Assembly: GCA_946221045.1 (NCBI GenBank)
Contig: CAMIIY010000161.1
Coordinates: forward strand, 1-5,393
Direction of reading: 5' to 3'
Source: an uncultured Oceanospirillaceae bacterium
GTDB taxonomy: Bacteria > Pseudomonadota > Gammaproteobacteria > Pseudomonadales > Balneatricaceae
DNA length: 5,393 nucleotides
Shown here one piece after another: positions 1 to 5,393 of the stretch. The position numbers and the translations under genes are program-made. The first letter of the stretch is position 1. Every line of letters starts with the position of its first letter. Below the pieces are notes generated by a model, which saw nothing but the letters and a program-made list of their open reading frames with translations, had not been told where the DNA came from and did no database searches.

Positions 1-247
1 ACGTATTTCGGGATTTTCTCCCATGAGTCGGCAGATGCGTGTATTGGCTGTGTTGCCACTGAGTACCCGGGAGAAAGCGGTACTGGTTGAGGTGGGGCAG
101 CAACAACTGCTGCTGGGTGTGGCGCCGGGACGGGTGAATTTGCTTAAACAGTTTGATGAACCTGTAGTGATGCCCGCTGAACAGGCTACACCGGCTTTTG
201 CTGCCAGGCTGGCCGATGTCATTCAGAGACAGAAATCCAATGATTAG
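1..247 (+). CDS. fliO: Flagellar biosynthesis protein FliO, C-terminal part (5' end cut by window edge)
   Basis: FliO is a small inner-membrane protein that helps FliP assemble into the flagellar type III export gate. The reading frame is open from base 2 through the TAG at 245-247, giving about 81 residues. The ATG at 23 is most likely internal, because the frame stays open to the window edge. FliO proteins are usually over 100 residues, with one N-terminal membrane segment that is missing here and should lie just upstream. What remains is the cytoplasmic domain with the typical FliO core: a beta-rich stretch reading [20 protein letters not shown] followed by [12 protein letters not shown]. 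The rest is polar and poorly conserved. The gene overlaps the fliP start by 8 nt, which suggests translational coupling. Identification rests on the STRE-VLVEVG-LLLGV pattern and on position directly before fliP; both agree. Confidence 0.92.
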   Translation, partial: RISGFSPMSRQMRVLAVLPLSTREKAVLVEVGQQQLLLGVAPGRVNLLKQFDEPVVMPAEQATPAFAARLADVIQRQKSND

Positions 248-977
248 ATGGTTGTTGCTGGCACTGGGTATGCTGCCGATGCTGGTGCAGGCCGCTGATG
301 TGGGTATTCCTGCAGTCAGCGTTACCACCGGTGAAAACGGGGAAACCAATTACAGTGTGACGATTCAGATCCTCGCGCTGATGACCATGCTGACGTTCCT
401 GCCGGCGATGGTCATGATGATGACCTCGTTTGCGCGAATCATCATTGTTTTTTCCATTCTTCGGCAGGCATTGGGTCTGCAGCAAACACCTTCAAACCAG
501 ATCCTGATTGGTATCGCTCTGTTTCTGACGCTGTTTATCATGAGGCCGGTACTGGATCAGGTCTATGAGCAAGCAGTCACGCCCTATCTGAATGAAGAGA
601 TTGGTGTAGTGGCTGCGCTGGAGCAGGCCAGTGGTCCGTTTCGTGAATTTATGCTGATGCAGACCCGTGAAAGTGATCTGGATCTGTTTATGCGCATTTC
701 CGACACGCCGCCGGTGGCGACACCGGACGATGTGCCCTTTACAGTACTGGTACCCGCTTTTGTCACCAGTGAGTTGAAAACGGCTTTCCAGATCGGGTTT
801 ATGTTGTTCATTCCCTTCCTGATTATTGACCTGGTGGTGGCCAGTGTTCTGATGGCCATGGGGATGATGATGCTGTCGCCGGTTATTATTTCGTTACCAT
901 TCAAAATCATGTTGTTTGTTCTGGTCGATGGCTGGGCGTTAGTGATTGGTACGCTGGCAGCAAGCTTTGGGCTATAG
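240..977 (+). CDS. fliP: Flagellar type III export gate protein FliP
   Basis: FliP is the main subunit of the flagellar export gate; five copies with FliR and FliQ form the pore. The ATG at 240 gives 245 residues, the same length as the Salmonella protein as I recall it. It also places a cleavable signal peptide at the N-terminus (hydrophobic residues 4-16, likely cleavage after VQA at about residue 18), a known FliP feature. A TTG at 198 and an ATG at 216 are in frame but would put charged residues before the signal peptide. The family signature at 61-87 contains [15 protein letters not shown] and QQTPSNQ. A second conserved block at 172-187 reads [16 protein letters not shown]. The methionines at 209-211 (MGMMMLSP) correspond to the methionine gasket that seals the pore. 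Membrane segments lie at about 41-63, 86-104, 185-209 and 214-240. The ribosome site is weak (AGAGA, 10 nt upstream), so translation probably depends on coupling to fliO, whose stop lies 8 nt inside. Confidence 0.98.
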   Translation: MIRWLLLALGMLPMLVQAADVGIPAVSVTTGENGETNYSVTIQILALMTMLTFLPAMVMMMTSFARIIIVFSILRQALGLQQTPSNQILIGIALFLTLFIMRPVLDQVYEQAVTPYLNEEIGVVAALEQASGPFREFMLMQTRESDLDLFMRISDTPPVATPDDVPFTVLVPAFVTSELKTAFQIGFMLFIPFLIIDLVVASVLMAMGMMMLSPVIISLPFKIMLFVLVDGWALVIGTLAASFGL

Positions 978-990
978 TGCCTTAAGTAAC

Positions 991-998
991 GGGGAGGG
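991..998 (+). promoter_or_regulatory. Ribosome binding site of fliQ
   Basis: The purine run GGGGAGGG contains GGAGG at 993-997, 6 nt before the fliQ ATG at 1004. It is the strongest Shine-Dalgarno sequence in the window and fixes the fliQ start. It lies in the 26-nt gap after the fliP stop, so fliQ can be translated independently of fliP. Confidence 0.8.
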
Positions 999-1003
999 CG
1001 GCC

Positions 1004-1273
1004 ATGACACCTGAAGTAGTACTCAGCATTTTCGGTGAAGCGTTCTGGCTGATCGTATTGATGGTCACCATCATTATTCTGCCCAGTCTGCTGGTGGGTC
1101 TGGTGGTTTCGACTTTTCAGGCGGCTACCCAGATCAATGAGCAGACACTCAGCTTTTTACCGCGTCTGATCATTACGCTGCTGGTAATTATGTGGGCCGG
1201 ACCATGGCTGCTGACGCAGTTAATGGAGCACTTTACCCGGTTGGCCAAAAATATCCCTTTCCTGATTGGATAG
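1004..1273 (+). CDS. fliQ: Flagellar type III export gate protein FliQ
   Basis: FliQ is a small hydrophobic subunit that wraps around the FliP-FliR core of the export gate in the inner membrane. The 89-residue length is the standard family size. Two helical membrane segments are visible at about residues 13-38 and 52-75. Between them is the hallmark cytoplasmic-side loop, roughly residues 31-54: VGLVVSTFQAATQINEQTL followed by SFLPRL. The N-terminus MTPEVVLSIFGEAFW is also typical. The start is set by a very good ribosome site 6 nt upstream. The stop TAG is 3 nt before the fliR ATG. Virulence-type secretion homologues (SctS family) are similar, but the neighbours fliP, fliR and flhB make the flagellar identity clear. 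Confidence 0.98.
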   Translation: MTPEVVLSIFGEAFWLIVLMVTIIILPSLLVGLVVSTFQAATQINEQTLSFLPRLIITLLVIMWAGPWLLTQLMEHFTRLAKNIPFLIG

Positions 1274-1276
1274 CCC

Positions 1277-2056
1277 ATGTTTGATATCAGTCTGTTACAG
1301 ATTGAACAATGGGTTGCCGCTTATCTCTGGCCGCTGTTTCGCGTTGCCTCTTTTTTTATGGCGATACCTATGCTGGGCGGGCAGTTGGTTTCGGCTCGTA
1401 TTCGCCTGATTCTGGCGCTGTCTATTACCGCGCTGACGGCTCCGCTGCTACCGGCGATGCCACCGTTTACCGGACTGGATGGACAGGCCTGGATTATTAT
1501 TGCCCAGCAAATTCTGATTGGTGGTGCGCTGGGCTTTATGTTTCAGGTGTTCTTTCAGGTATTTGTGCTGGGCGGACAGATGATTGCGACCCAGATGGGT
1601 CTGGGTTTTGCGTCTGTCAGTGACCCCGCTAACGGTATTCCGGTGGTTATGTTGAGTCAGTTTTATCTGACCATGGTGATGATGCTGTTTATTTCACTTA
1701 ACGGGCACCTGGTAATGGTTGAGGTGATTGTACGCAGTTTTGATGTGTTGCCGGTGGCGATGACGGGTCTGACCATGCCTATGTTATGGAAGATTGCCAT
1801 CGCAGGCAGCTGGATGTTCTCGGCGGCACTGTTGATGGCATTGCCGGCGGTTACCGCGCTACTGGTGGTCAACATGACCTTTGGCATTATGTCCCGGGCG
1901 GCGCCGCAGTTGAATATCCTGGCGATTGGTTTTCCGTTTACCATGGTGCTGGGGTTGTTTATCAACTGGGTTAATCTGGCGGGCTTTCTGGAGCAGTACA
2001 TGCGTATTTCCAGCTATGCTCTGGATTATATTGAGCAGTTACTCAGCGGAGTGTGA
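1277..2056 (+). CDS. fliR: Flagellar type III export gate protein FliR
   Basis: FliR is the single-copy subunit that completes the FliP5-FliR1 gate and is structurally like a FliP-FliQ fusion. The protein has 259 residues, a normal length, and is almost entirely hydrophobic with about six membrane segments. Recognisable family blocks are the N-terminal LFRVASFFMAIPMLGG (residues 20-35), the plug-loop region GLGFASVSDPANGIPVVMLS (108-127), and the C-terminal GIMSRAAPQLNILAIGFPF (203-221). The ATG at 1277 is preceded by a modest GGA (1268-1270) 6 nt away that lies within the end of fliQ, so the two genes are probably coupled. The stop is 3 nt before the flhB GTG, and the fliR 3' end contains the flhB ribosome site. 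Confidence 0.98.
   Translation: MFDISLLQIEQWVAAYLWPLFRVASFFMAIPMLGGQLVSARIRLILALSITALTAPLLPAMPPFTGLDGQAWIIIAQQILIGGALGFMFQVFFQVFVLGGQMIATQMGLGFASVSDPANGIPVVMLSQFYLTMVMMLFISLNGHLVMVEVIVRSFDVLPVAMTGLTMPMLWKIAIAGSWMFSAALLMALPAVTALLVVNMTFGIMSRAAPQLNILAIGFPFTMVLGLFINWVNLAGFLEQYMRISSYALDYIEQLLSGV
2048..2051 (+). promoter_or_regulatory. Ribosome binding site of flhB, inside the fliR 3' end
   Basis: GGAG at 2048-2051 lies 8 nt before the GTG at 2060. It supports a GTG start for flhB and means fliR and flhB share bases, with their translation likely coupled. No ATG nearby fits the conserved FlhB N-terminus. Confidence 0.7.
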
Positions 2057-2059
2057 TCG

Positions 2060-3211
2060 GTGGCTGAAGAAGACTCAGGTCAGGAAAAAACGGAACAACC
2101 CACGCCCAAGCGCATTAAGGAAGCGCGCGAAAAGGGCGATGTTCCCCGATCAAAAGAACTCACCACCATGCTGGTGCTGATGGCGGCCGTCTTAGGCGCT
2201 TTTGTGTTTGGTGGCCAGCTGGTTGAGCGCATGATCGGTGTGATGGAGCATAATTTTTTGCTGGACCGCACGGCGGTGTTTGATAACAACGCAATGATCG
2301 CTCATCTGGGTATGTCGGTGCGGGAAGCGGGCCTGGCGCTGGCCGGTATTTTTGGTTTGATTGTGGTAGCGGCCATCGTCGGGCCGATTGCGCTTGGGGG
2401 CTGGAATTTCAGTGCCCAGGCACTGCAGCCAAAGGGTAGCCGTATTGATCCGCTGGCGGGCATTAAGCGGATGTTCTCGCTCAAATCAATGGTGGAGCTG
2501 TTCAAGGCGCTGGGCAAGTTTGCTCTGGTGGGTGGTTTTGCCATGCTGATTTTGTGGCAGATCCAAGGCGAAATTATTGCGTTAGGTAACAGTCCTGAGC
2601 GGCCGGCAATTCAGGCGGCGCTGGAGATTGTTGTCTGGGTATTTATGGCGCTGAGTGCTGTGCTGATCATCATTGCTGCTATTGATGTGCCTTATCAGCT
2701 CTATGATTACACGCACAAAATGAAGATGACCCTCCAGGAAGTGAAGGACGAAATGAAAAATACGGAGGGTAAGCCTGAGGTGAAAGGGCGCATTCGTCAG
2801 TTGCAGCGTGAGATTTCGCAGCGCCGGATGATGAAGGAAGTGCCGGAGGCGGATGTGGTGATTACCAACCCGACGCATTATGCGGTAGCGATTCGTTATG
2901 ATTCTGAATCGCGCAATGCGCCGATTGTGGTTGCCAAGGGTGTGGATTTTGTTGCCCTGAAAATCCGTGAAATAGCTGCAGAATATGATGTCCCAATACT
3001 CGAAGCGCCGCCGCTTGCGCGTGCAATTTATCACTCAACAGAGCTGGATGATGAGATTCCGTCAGGCATGTTTACCGCCGTTGCCCAGGTGCTGGCGTAT
3101 GTTTATCAGCTGAAGCGTTTTCGTGATCATCATGATGTATCGGCACCGCATCAGCCCGATCTAAATCGGTTGGAAATTCCCGAGGAATTTAAAGCCGATT
3201 CTCCTTCCTGA
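2060..3211 (+). CDS. flhB: Flagellar export switch protein FlhB (autocleaving)
   Basis: FlhB sits at the export gate and switches substrate class from rod/hook to filament proteins once the hook is complete. It starts with GTG and has 383 residues, the usual length. The N-terminus carries the charged block GQEKTEQPTPKRIKEAREKG (residues 7-26) followed by DVPRSKEL. Four membrane segments are visible at about 36-56, 90-113, 152-170 and 186-208. The conserved block at about 211-245 has PYQLYDYTHKMKMTLQEVKD then a lysine-rich stretch ending KGRIRQ. The cytoplasmic domain contains the self-cleavage motif NPTH at residues 270-273 (bases 2867-2878), with cleavage expected between Asn270 and Pro271, and continues HYAVAIRYD. 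PPLAR at 317-321 and the segment through about 355 complete the family fold. The last 25 or so residues are polar and variable. FlhB is the last gene of the fli unit, followed by the 152-nt gap before flhA. No clear terminator follows it, so some read-through into flhA is possible. Confidence 0.98.
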   Translation: MAEEDSGQEKTEQPTPKRIKEAREKGDVPRSKELTTMLVLMAAVLGAFVFGGQLVERMIGVMEHNFLLDRTAVFDNNAMIAHLGMSVREAGLALAGIFGLIVVAAIVGPIALGGWNFSAQALQPKGSRIDPLAGIKRMFSLKSMVELFKALGKFALVGGFAMLILWQIQGEIIALGNSPERPAIQAALEIVVWVFMALSAVLIIIAAIDVPYQLYDYTHKMKMTLQEVKDEMKNTEGKPEVKGRIRQLQREISQRRMMKEVPEADVVITNPTHYAVAIRYDSESRNAPIVVAKGVDFVALKIREIAAEYDVPILEAPPLARAIYHSTELDDEIPSGMFTAVAQVLAYVYQLKRFRDHHDVSAPHQPDLNRLEIPEEFKADSPS

Positions 3212-3214
3212 ACT

Positions 3215-3236
3215 CAATTTTCTGGCGTGAAAATTG
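3215..3236. repeat. 8-bp perfect inverted repeat after flhB
   Basis: CAATTTTC at 3215-3222 is perfectly complementary to GAAAATTG at 3229-3236, with a 6-base loop (TGGCGT). It begins 4 nt after the flhB stop. A weak transcript hairpin is possible, but six of eight pairs are A-T and no T-tract follows, so terminator function is unlikely. The loop and right arm coincide with the sigma-54 element, so the symmetry may be incidental or may help a DNA-binding protein. Confidence 0.45.
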
Positions 3237-3238
3237 CA
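3223..3238 (+). promoter_or_regulatory. Sigma-54 (RpoN) promoter of flhA, -24/-12 element
   Basis: TGGCGTGAAAATTGCA matches the sigma-54 consensus TGGCACG-N4-TTGCA/T at every position except AC replaced by GT after TGGC. The essential GG (3224-3225) and GC (3236-3237) have the correct spacing. The base before is C, also as preferred. Transcription would start near 3249, leaving a leader of about 115 nt. In Pseudomonas and Vibrio the flhA operon is transcribed by RpoN with the activator FleQ or FlrC, so sequence and context agree. The start site is inferred from spacing only. Confidence 0.78.
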
Positions 3239-3263
3239 AAATAATCATTAGGTTGGCTTTAGT

Positions 3264-3351
3264 CGTCAAAAAACCGACATTTTATGCTGTCTTTAGGTCA
3301 GGATGTTCGGTTATTATCGACTGAATTGAATTTAATGATGTTTTTTTGACG
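3264..3351. repeat. Separated 10-bp inverted repeat in the flhA leader
   Basis: CGTCAAAAAA at 3264-3273 is perfectly complementary to TTTTTTGACG at 3342-3351, with 68 nt between them. Pairing extends one more base pair (3274 with 3340) if one T is bulged. In RNA it would close a long loop that ends 4 nt before the flhA ribosome site. In DNA it places a second GAC-type half-site near the start of flhA. The A/T-rich core makes chance occurrence quite possible. Confidence 0.35.
3265..3278. promoter_or_regulatory. FleQ-like operator in the flhA leader (putative)
   Basis: GTCAAAAAACCGAC is a 14-bp partial dyad with outer half-sites GTC and GAC and an A-rich centre. It resembles the Pseudomonas FleQ box as I recall it (GTC-A-N-TAAA-TTGAC): both outer triplets, the following A and the central As match, while three inner positions differ. 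It would lie about 16-30 nt downstream of the predicted start site. FleQ is known to bind in the leader of several flagellar promoters, including flhA, rather than at a distant upstream enhancer. Assignment to FleQ, FlrC or another activator is inference. Confidence 0.45.
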
Positions 3352-3354
3352 CAT

Positions 3355-3357
3355 AGG
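3355..3357 (+). promoter_or_regulatory. Ribosome binding site deciding the flhA GTG start
   Basis: AGG at 3355-3357 (within TAGG) is 6 nt before GTG at 3364. The other in-frame GTG at 3376 has only GAG at 2 nt, which is too close. The core is short, so initiation may be modest. Confidence 0.55.
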
Positions 3358-3363
3358 TTCTGA

Positions 3364-5393
3364 GTGGATCGAGCAGTGATCAAGCAAAACATACGTAACA
3401 TCGGTCAGGGAAACCTGGGGGTGCCGTTGTTGCTGTTGGCGATTCTGGCGATGGTTACATTGCCGATGCCACCGTTTTTGCTGGATACGCTGTTTACCTT
3501 CAATATCACGATCTCCATCGTTGTTCTGCTGGTCTGCGTCTATTCGTCCCGTCCGCTCGATTTTGCCATTTTCCCGACCATTATCCTGATTGCAACCCTG
3601 ATGCGCCTGGCACTGAATGTGGCGTCCACCCGTGTCGTGCTGCTGTATGGCCATGAAGGGGGGGATGCGGCAGGCAAGGTGATCCAGTCTTTCGGCGAAG
3701 TTGTGGTAGGTGGCAACTATGTTGTCGGTTTTGTTGTTTTCCTGATTCTGATCATCATTAACTTTGTTGTTGTTACTAAAGGTGCCGGGCGTATTTCGGA
3801 AGTCAGTGCGCGCTTCACGCTGGATGCGATGCCCGGTAAGCAGATGGCAATTGATGCAGATCTTAACTCCGGCCTGATTGATCAGGCAGAGGCTAAGCAG
3901 CGCCGTCAGGAAGTGACACAAGAGGCTGATTTCTATGGCTCAATGGATGGTGCCTCCAAGTTTGTTCGCGGTGATGCGGTTGCCGGTATCCTGATTCTGG
4001 TGATCAACCTGCTGGGTGGTCTGGCGATCGGGATGTTGCAGCACGATCTCGATTTCAGCACCGCCATGCGCTACTACTCACTGCTGACCATCGGTGACGG
4101 TCTGGTTGCTCAGTTGCCGTCACTGCTGCTTTCAACCGCTGCAGCCATCATGGTGACACGTCAGAATGTATCCCATGATATGGGTGGCCAGGTCTTGGGG
4201 CAGATGTTTGCTTCACCAAAGGCGCTGGCAATTGCCGCCGGAATTTTGACGATCATGGGTCTGATTCCGGGCATGCCTCATTTTGCTTTTTTGTCTCTGG
4301 CGGCCGTTGCGGGTGCGGGTGCCTGGTGGATCTATCGATATCAGCATGCCAAAGCTGTTCAGAAGGTTGAAGAGGAACGCCAGAAAGCACAACAGCCAGC
4401 GCCGGTGGAAGAGGGCGAAAAGCGCGACCTGAACTGGGATGACGTGATGCCGGTGGATATGGTCGGACTGGAAGTCGGTTATCGCTTGATTCCGATGGTC
4501 GACAAGATGCAGGGCGGCCAGTTGCTGAGTCGCATCAAGGGTGTGCGTAAAAAGTTGTCACAGGACCTGGGTTTTCTGGTGCCCTCCGTGCATATCAGGG
4601 ATAACCTGGATCTGCTGCCGGGTGCCTATCGCATTACGTTGATGGGGGTGATTGTCGGTGAGGCTGAAGTCTATCCCGACCGGGAACTGGCAATAAACCC
4701 GGGGCAGGTATTCGGTACCTTGCAGGGGATTGAGGTTAAAGATCCGGCGTTTGGTCTCGATGCGGTCTGGATTGAGCAGCAGAATAAAGAACAGGCGCAG
4801 TCGCTGGGGTATACCGTGGTGGATGCCTCGACGGTTGTGGCGACGCACCTGAATCAGTTGCTGCAGGTGCATGCCCATGAATTGCTGGGCCATGAAGAAG
4901 TGCAGCAGTTGCTGGATATGCTGGCTAAGTCATCGCCCAAGCTGGTTGAGGAGCTGGTGCCGGGTAAGCTGGGTTTCAGTGCCTTACTGAAAGTGCTGCA
5001 GAACCTGCTTAAAGAACATGTGCCGCTGAAAGATTTCAGAACGATTGCTGAGTCGCTGGCTGAGGCGGTTAGTCGTACCCAGGATCCGTTAGCACTGACG
5101 GCTGCCGTACGTATCTCGCTTTCGCGCCTGATTGTGCAGAATATTAACGGTGCTGAGCCTGAGTTGCCGGTTATTACGCTGGAGCCGCAACTGGAACAGT
5201 TGCTGATGAACTCCGTTCAGCAGGGCAAGGATGCAGGTCTTGCTCTTGAGCCAGGTATGGCAGAGCGGCTGCAGCACTCACTGGCGGATGCCGCCAGTCA
5301 GCAGGAAATGATGGGTCGGCCATCGGTGTTGCTGGTGGCTGCACCGGTACGGCCTTTGCTGGCTAAATTTGTACGTTATGGCCAGCATCAGAT
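3364..5393 (+). CDS. flhA: Flagellar export ring protein FlhA (3' end cut by window edge)
   Basis: FlhA forms a nine-subunit ring under the export gate, uses the proton gradient and docks chaperone-substrate complexes. The frame runs from GTG 3364 to the window end, 676 codons without a stop; about 20-30 residues should be missing. TGA at 3361 blocks any earlier start, and the N-terminus MDRAVIKQNIR fits the family. Residues 17-330 hold about eight membrane segments with the FHIPEP hallmark RLALNVASTRVVLLYGHEGG (81-100). The conserved loop around 140-165 includes SARFTLDAMPGKQMAIDADL. Charged residues known from Salmonella as important for proton coupling are present with a shift of four: Arg90, Arg143, Arg150, Asp154, Lys199, Asp204, Asp245. 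After a linker rich in Glu, Lys and Gln (about 325-355) comes the cytoplasmic domain. It keeps the chaperone-docking residues Asp460, Phe463 and Thr494 (Salmonella 456, 459, 490). The gene is probably driven by its own sigma-54 promoter. Confidence 0.97.
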   Translation, partial: MDRAVIKQNIRNIGQGNLGVPLLLLAILAMVTLPMPPFLLDTLFTFNITISIVVLLVCVYSSRPLDFAIFPTIILIATLMRLALNVASTRVVLLYGHEGGDAAGKVIQSFGEVVVGGNYVVGFVVFLILIIINFVVVTKGAGRISEVSARFTLDAMPGKQMAIDADLNSGLIDQAEAKQRRQEVTQEADFYGSMDGASKFVRGDAVAGILILVINLLGGLAIGMLQHDLDFSTAMRYYSLLTIGDGLVAQLPSLLLSTAAAIMVTRQNVSHDMGGQVLGQMFASPKALAIAAGILTIMGLIPGMPHFAFLSLAAVAGAGAWWIYRYQHAKAVQKVEEERQKAQQPAPVEEGEKRDLNWDDVMPVDMVGLEVGYRLIPMVDKMQGGQLLSRIKGVRKKLSQDLGFLVPSVHIRDNLDLLPGAYRITLMGVIVGEAEVYPDRELAINPGQVFGTLQGIEVKDPAFGLDAVWIEQQNKEQAQSLGYTVVDASTVVATHLNQLLQVHAHELLGHEEVQQLLDMLAKSSPKLVEELVPGKLGFSALLKVLQNLLKEHVPLKDFRTIAESLAEAVSRTQDPLALTAAVRISLSRLIVQNINGAEPELPVITLEPQLEQLLMNSVQQGKDAGLALEPGMAERLQHSLADAASQQEMMGRPSVLLVAAPVRPLLAKFVRYGQHQ

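Larger units (their letters stand above)
3212..3363. other. Non-coding gap between flhB and flhA (flhA promoter and leader)
   Basis: This 152-nt AT-rich stretch is the only sizeable gap in the window. It contains, in order, an 8-bp palindrome overlapping a sigma-54 promoter, a FleQ-like dyad, a second imperfect dyad (3273-3280 with 3303-3311, one bulged base), a repeated GAATT (3323-3333), a seven-T run (3341-3347) and the flhA ribosome site. No strong rho-independent terminator is present: the first hairpin is AT-rich and has no T-run after it. An antisense open frame crosses the gap but is a by-product of flhA. Confidence 0.75.

Noticed and set aside
259..274. Sigma-54-like sequence (TGGCACT-N4-ATGCT) at the fliP start
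   Set aside because: It has correct spacing and few mismatches, but it lies within the fliP signal-peptide coding region, downstream of the start codon. It encodes conserved hydrophobic residues, so it is probably chance.
1309..1623. 104-codon + strand frame inside fliR
   Set aside because: Alternate-frame shadow; fliR itself is unambiguous here.
1926..2180. 84-codon frame bridging fliR and flhB
   Set aside because: It overlaps two certain genes in another frame, and its product has no family resemblance.
2582..3034. 150-codon antisense open frame opposite flhB
   Set aside because: Arg/His/Asn-rich shadow of a well-conserved gene, with no independent support.
3215..3245. Rho-independent terminator after flhB
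   Set aside because: The stem is AT-rich and the bases after it are CAAAATAATC rather than a T-run.
3258..3280. Sigma-28 (FliA) promoter with ACCGACAT as the -10
   Set aside because: The -10 is only a partial match and no proper TAAA-type -35 is present at the right distance.
3253..3288. Sigma-70 promoter (TTGGCT ... TATGCT) before flhA
   Set aside because: The spacing between the hexamers is 24 nt, far from the usual 17, and both are imperfect.
3298..3921. 207-codon antisense open frame opposite flhA
   Set aside because: It mirrors the flhA coding frame, has a Gln/Asn/His-rich composition typical of antisense shadows, and shows no recognisable domain.

Overview
The window is a contiguous piece of a flagellar export-apparatus locus. 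All genes are on the + strand: the 3' part of fliO, then complete fliP, fliQ, fliR and flhB, then flhA running off the right edge. FliP, FliQ, FliR and FlhB match the usual family lengths (245, 89, 259 and 383 residues). All frames are intact, and there is no sign of insertion, frameshift or mobile DNA.

The order fliO-P-Q-R-flhB directly followed by flhA is typical of polarly flagellated gammaproteobacteria (Pseudomonas, Vibrio, marine Oceanospirillales-type bacteria). In enteric bacteria fliLMNOPQR and flhBAE lie apart. Codon and base composition are moderate. I suggest a gammaproteobacterium of the Pseudomonadales/Oceanospirillales type and cannot resolve the genus from the sequence.

Layout: bases 1-3211 form one tightly packed transcription unit. 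fliO and fliP overlap by 8 nt, and the next spacings are 26, 3 and 3 nt, so translational coupling is likely. Bases 3212-3363 are the only real non-coding gap. It carries a well-spaced sigma-54 (RpoN) -24/-12 element at 3223-3238, which would start an flhA transcript with a leader of about 115 nt. Just inside that leader is a 14-bp partial dyad resembling the FleQ (sigma-54 flagellar activator) box, plus further inverted repeats. So flhA probably begins a second, class II/III type flagellar operon; in relatives that operon continues flhF-flhG/fleN-fliA, which would lie beyond this window.

How the products work together: FliP5-FliQ4-FliR1 form the membrane-embedded export gate, assembled with help from FliO. 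FlhB sits at the gate and switches substrate specificity from rod/hook to filament proteins after self-cleavage at its NPTH motif. FlhA forms the nonameric ring that couples proton flow to export and docks chaperone-substrate complexes. No undescribed system is visible. The regulatory gap before flhA is the part most worth checking.
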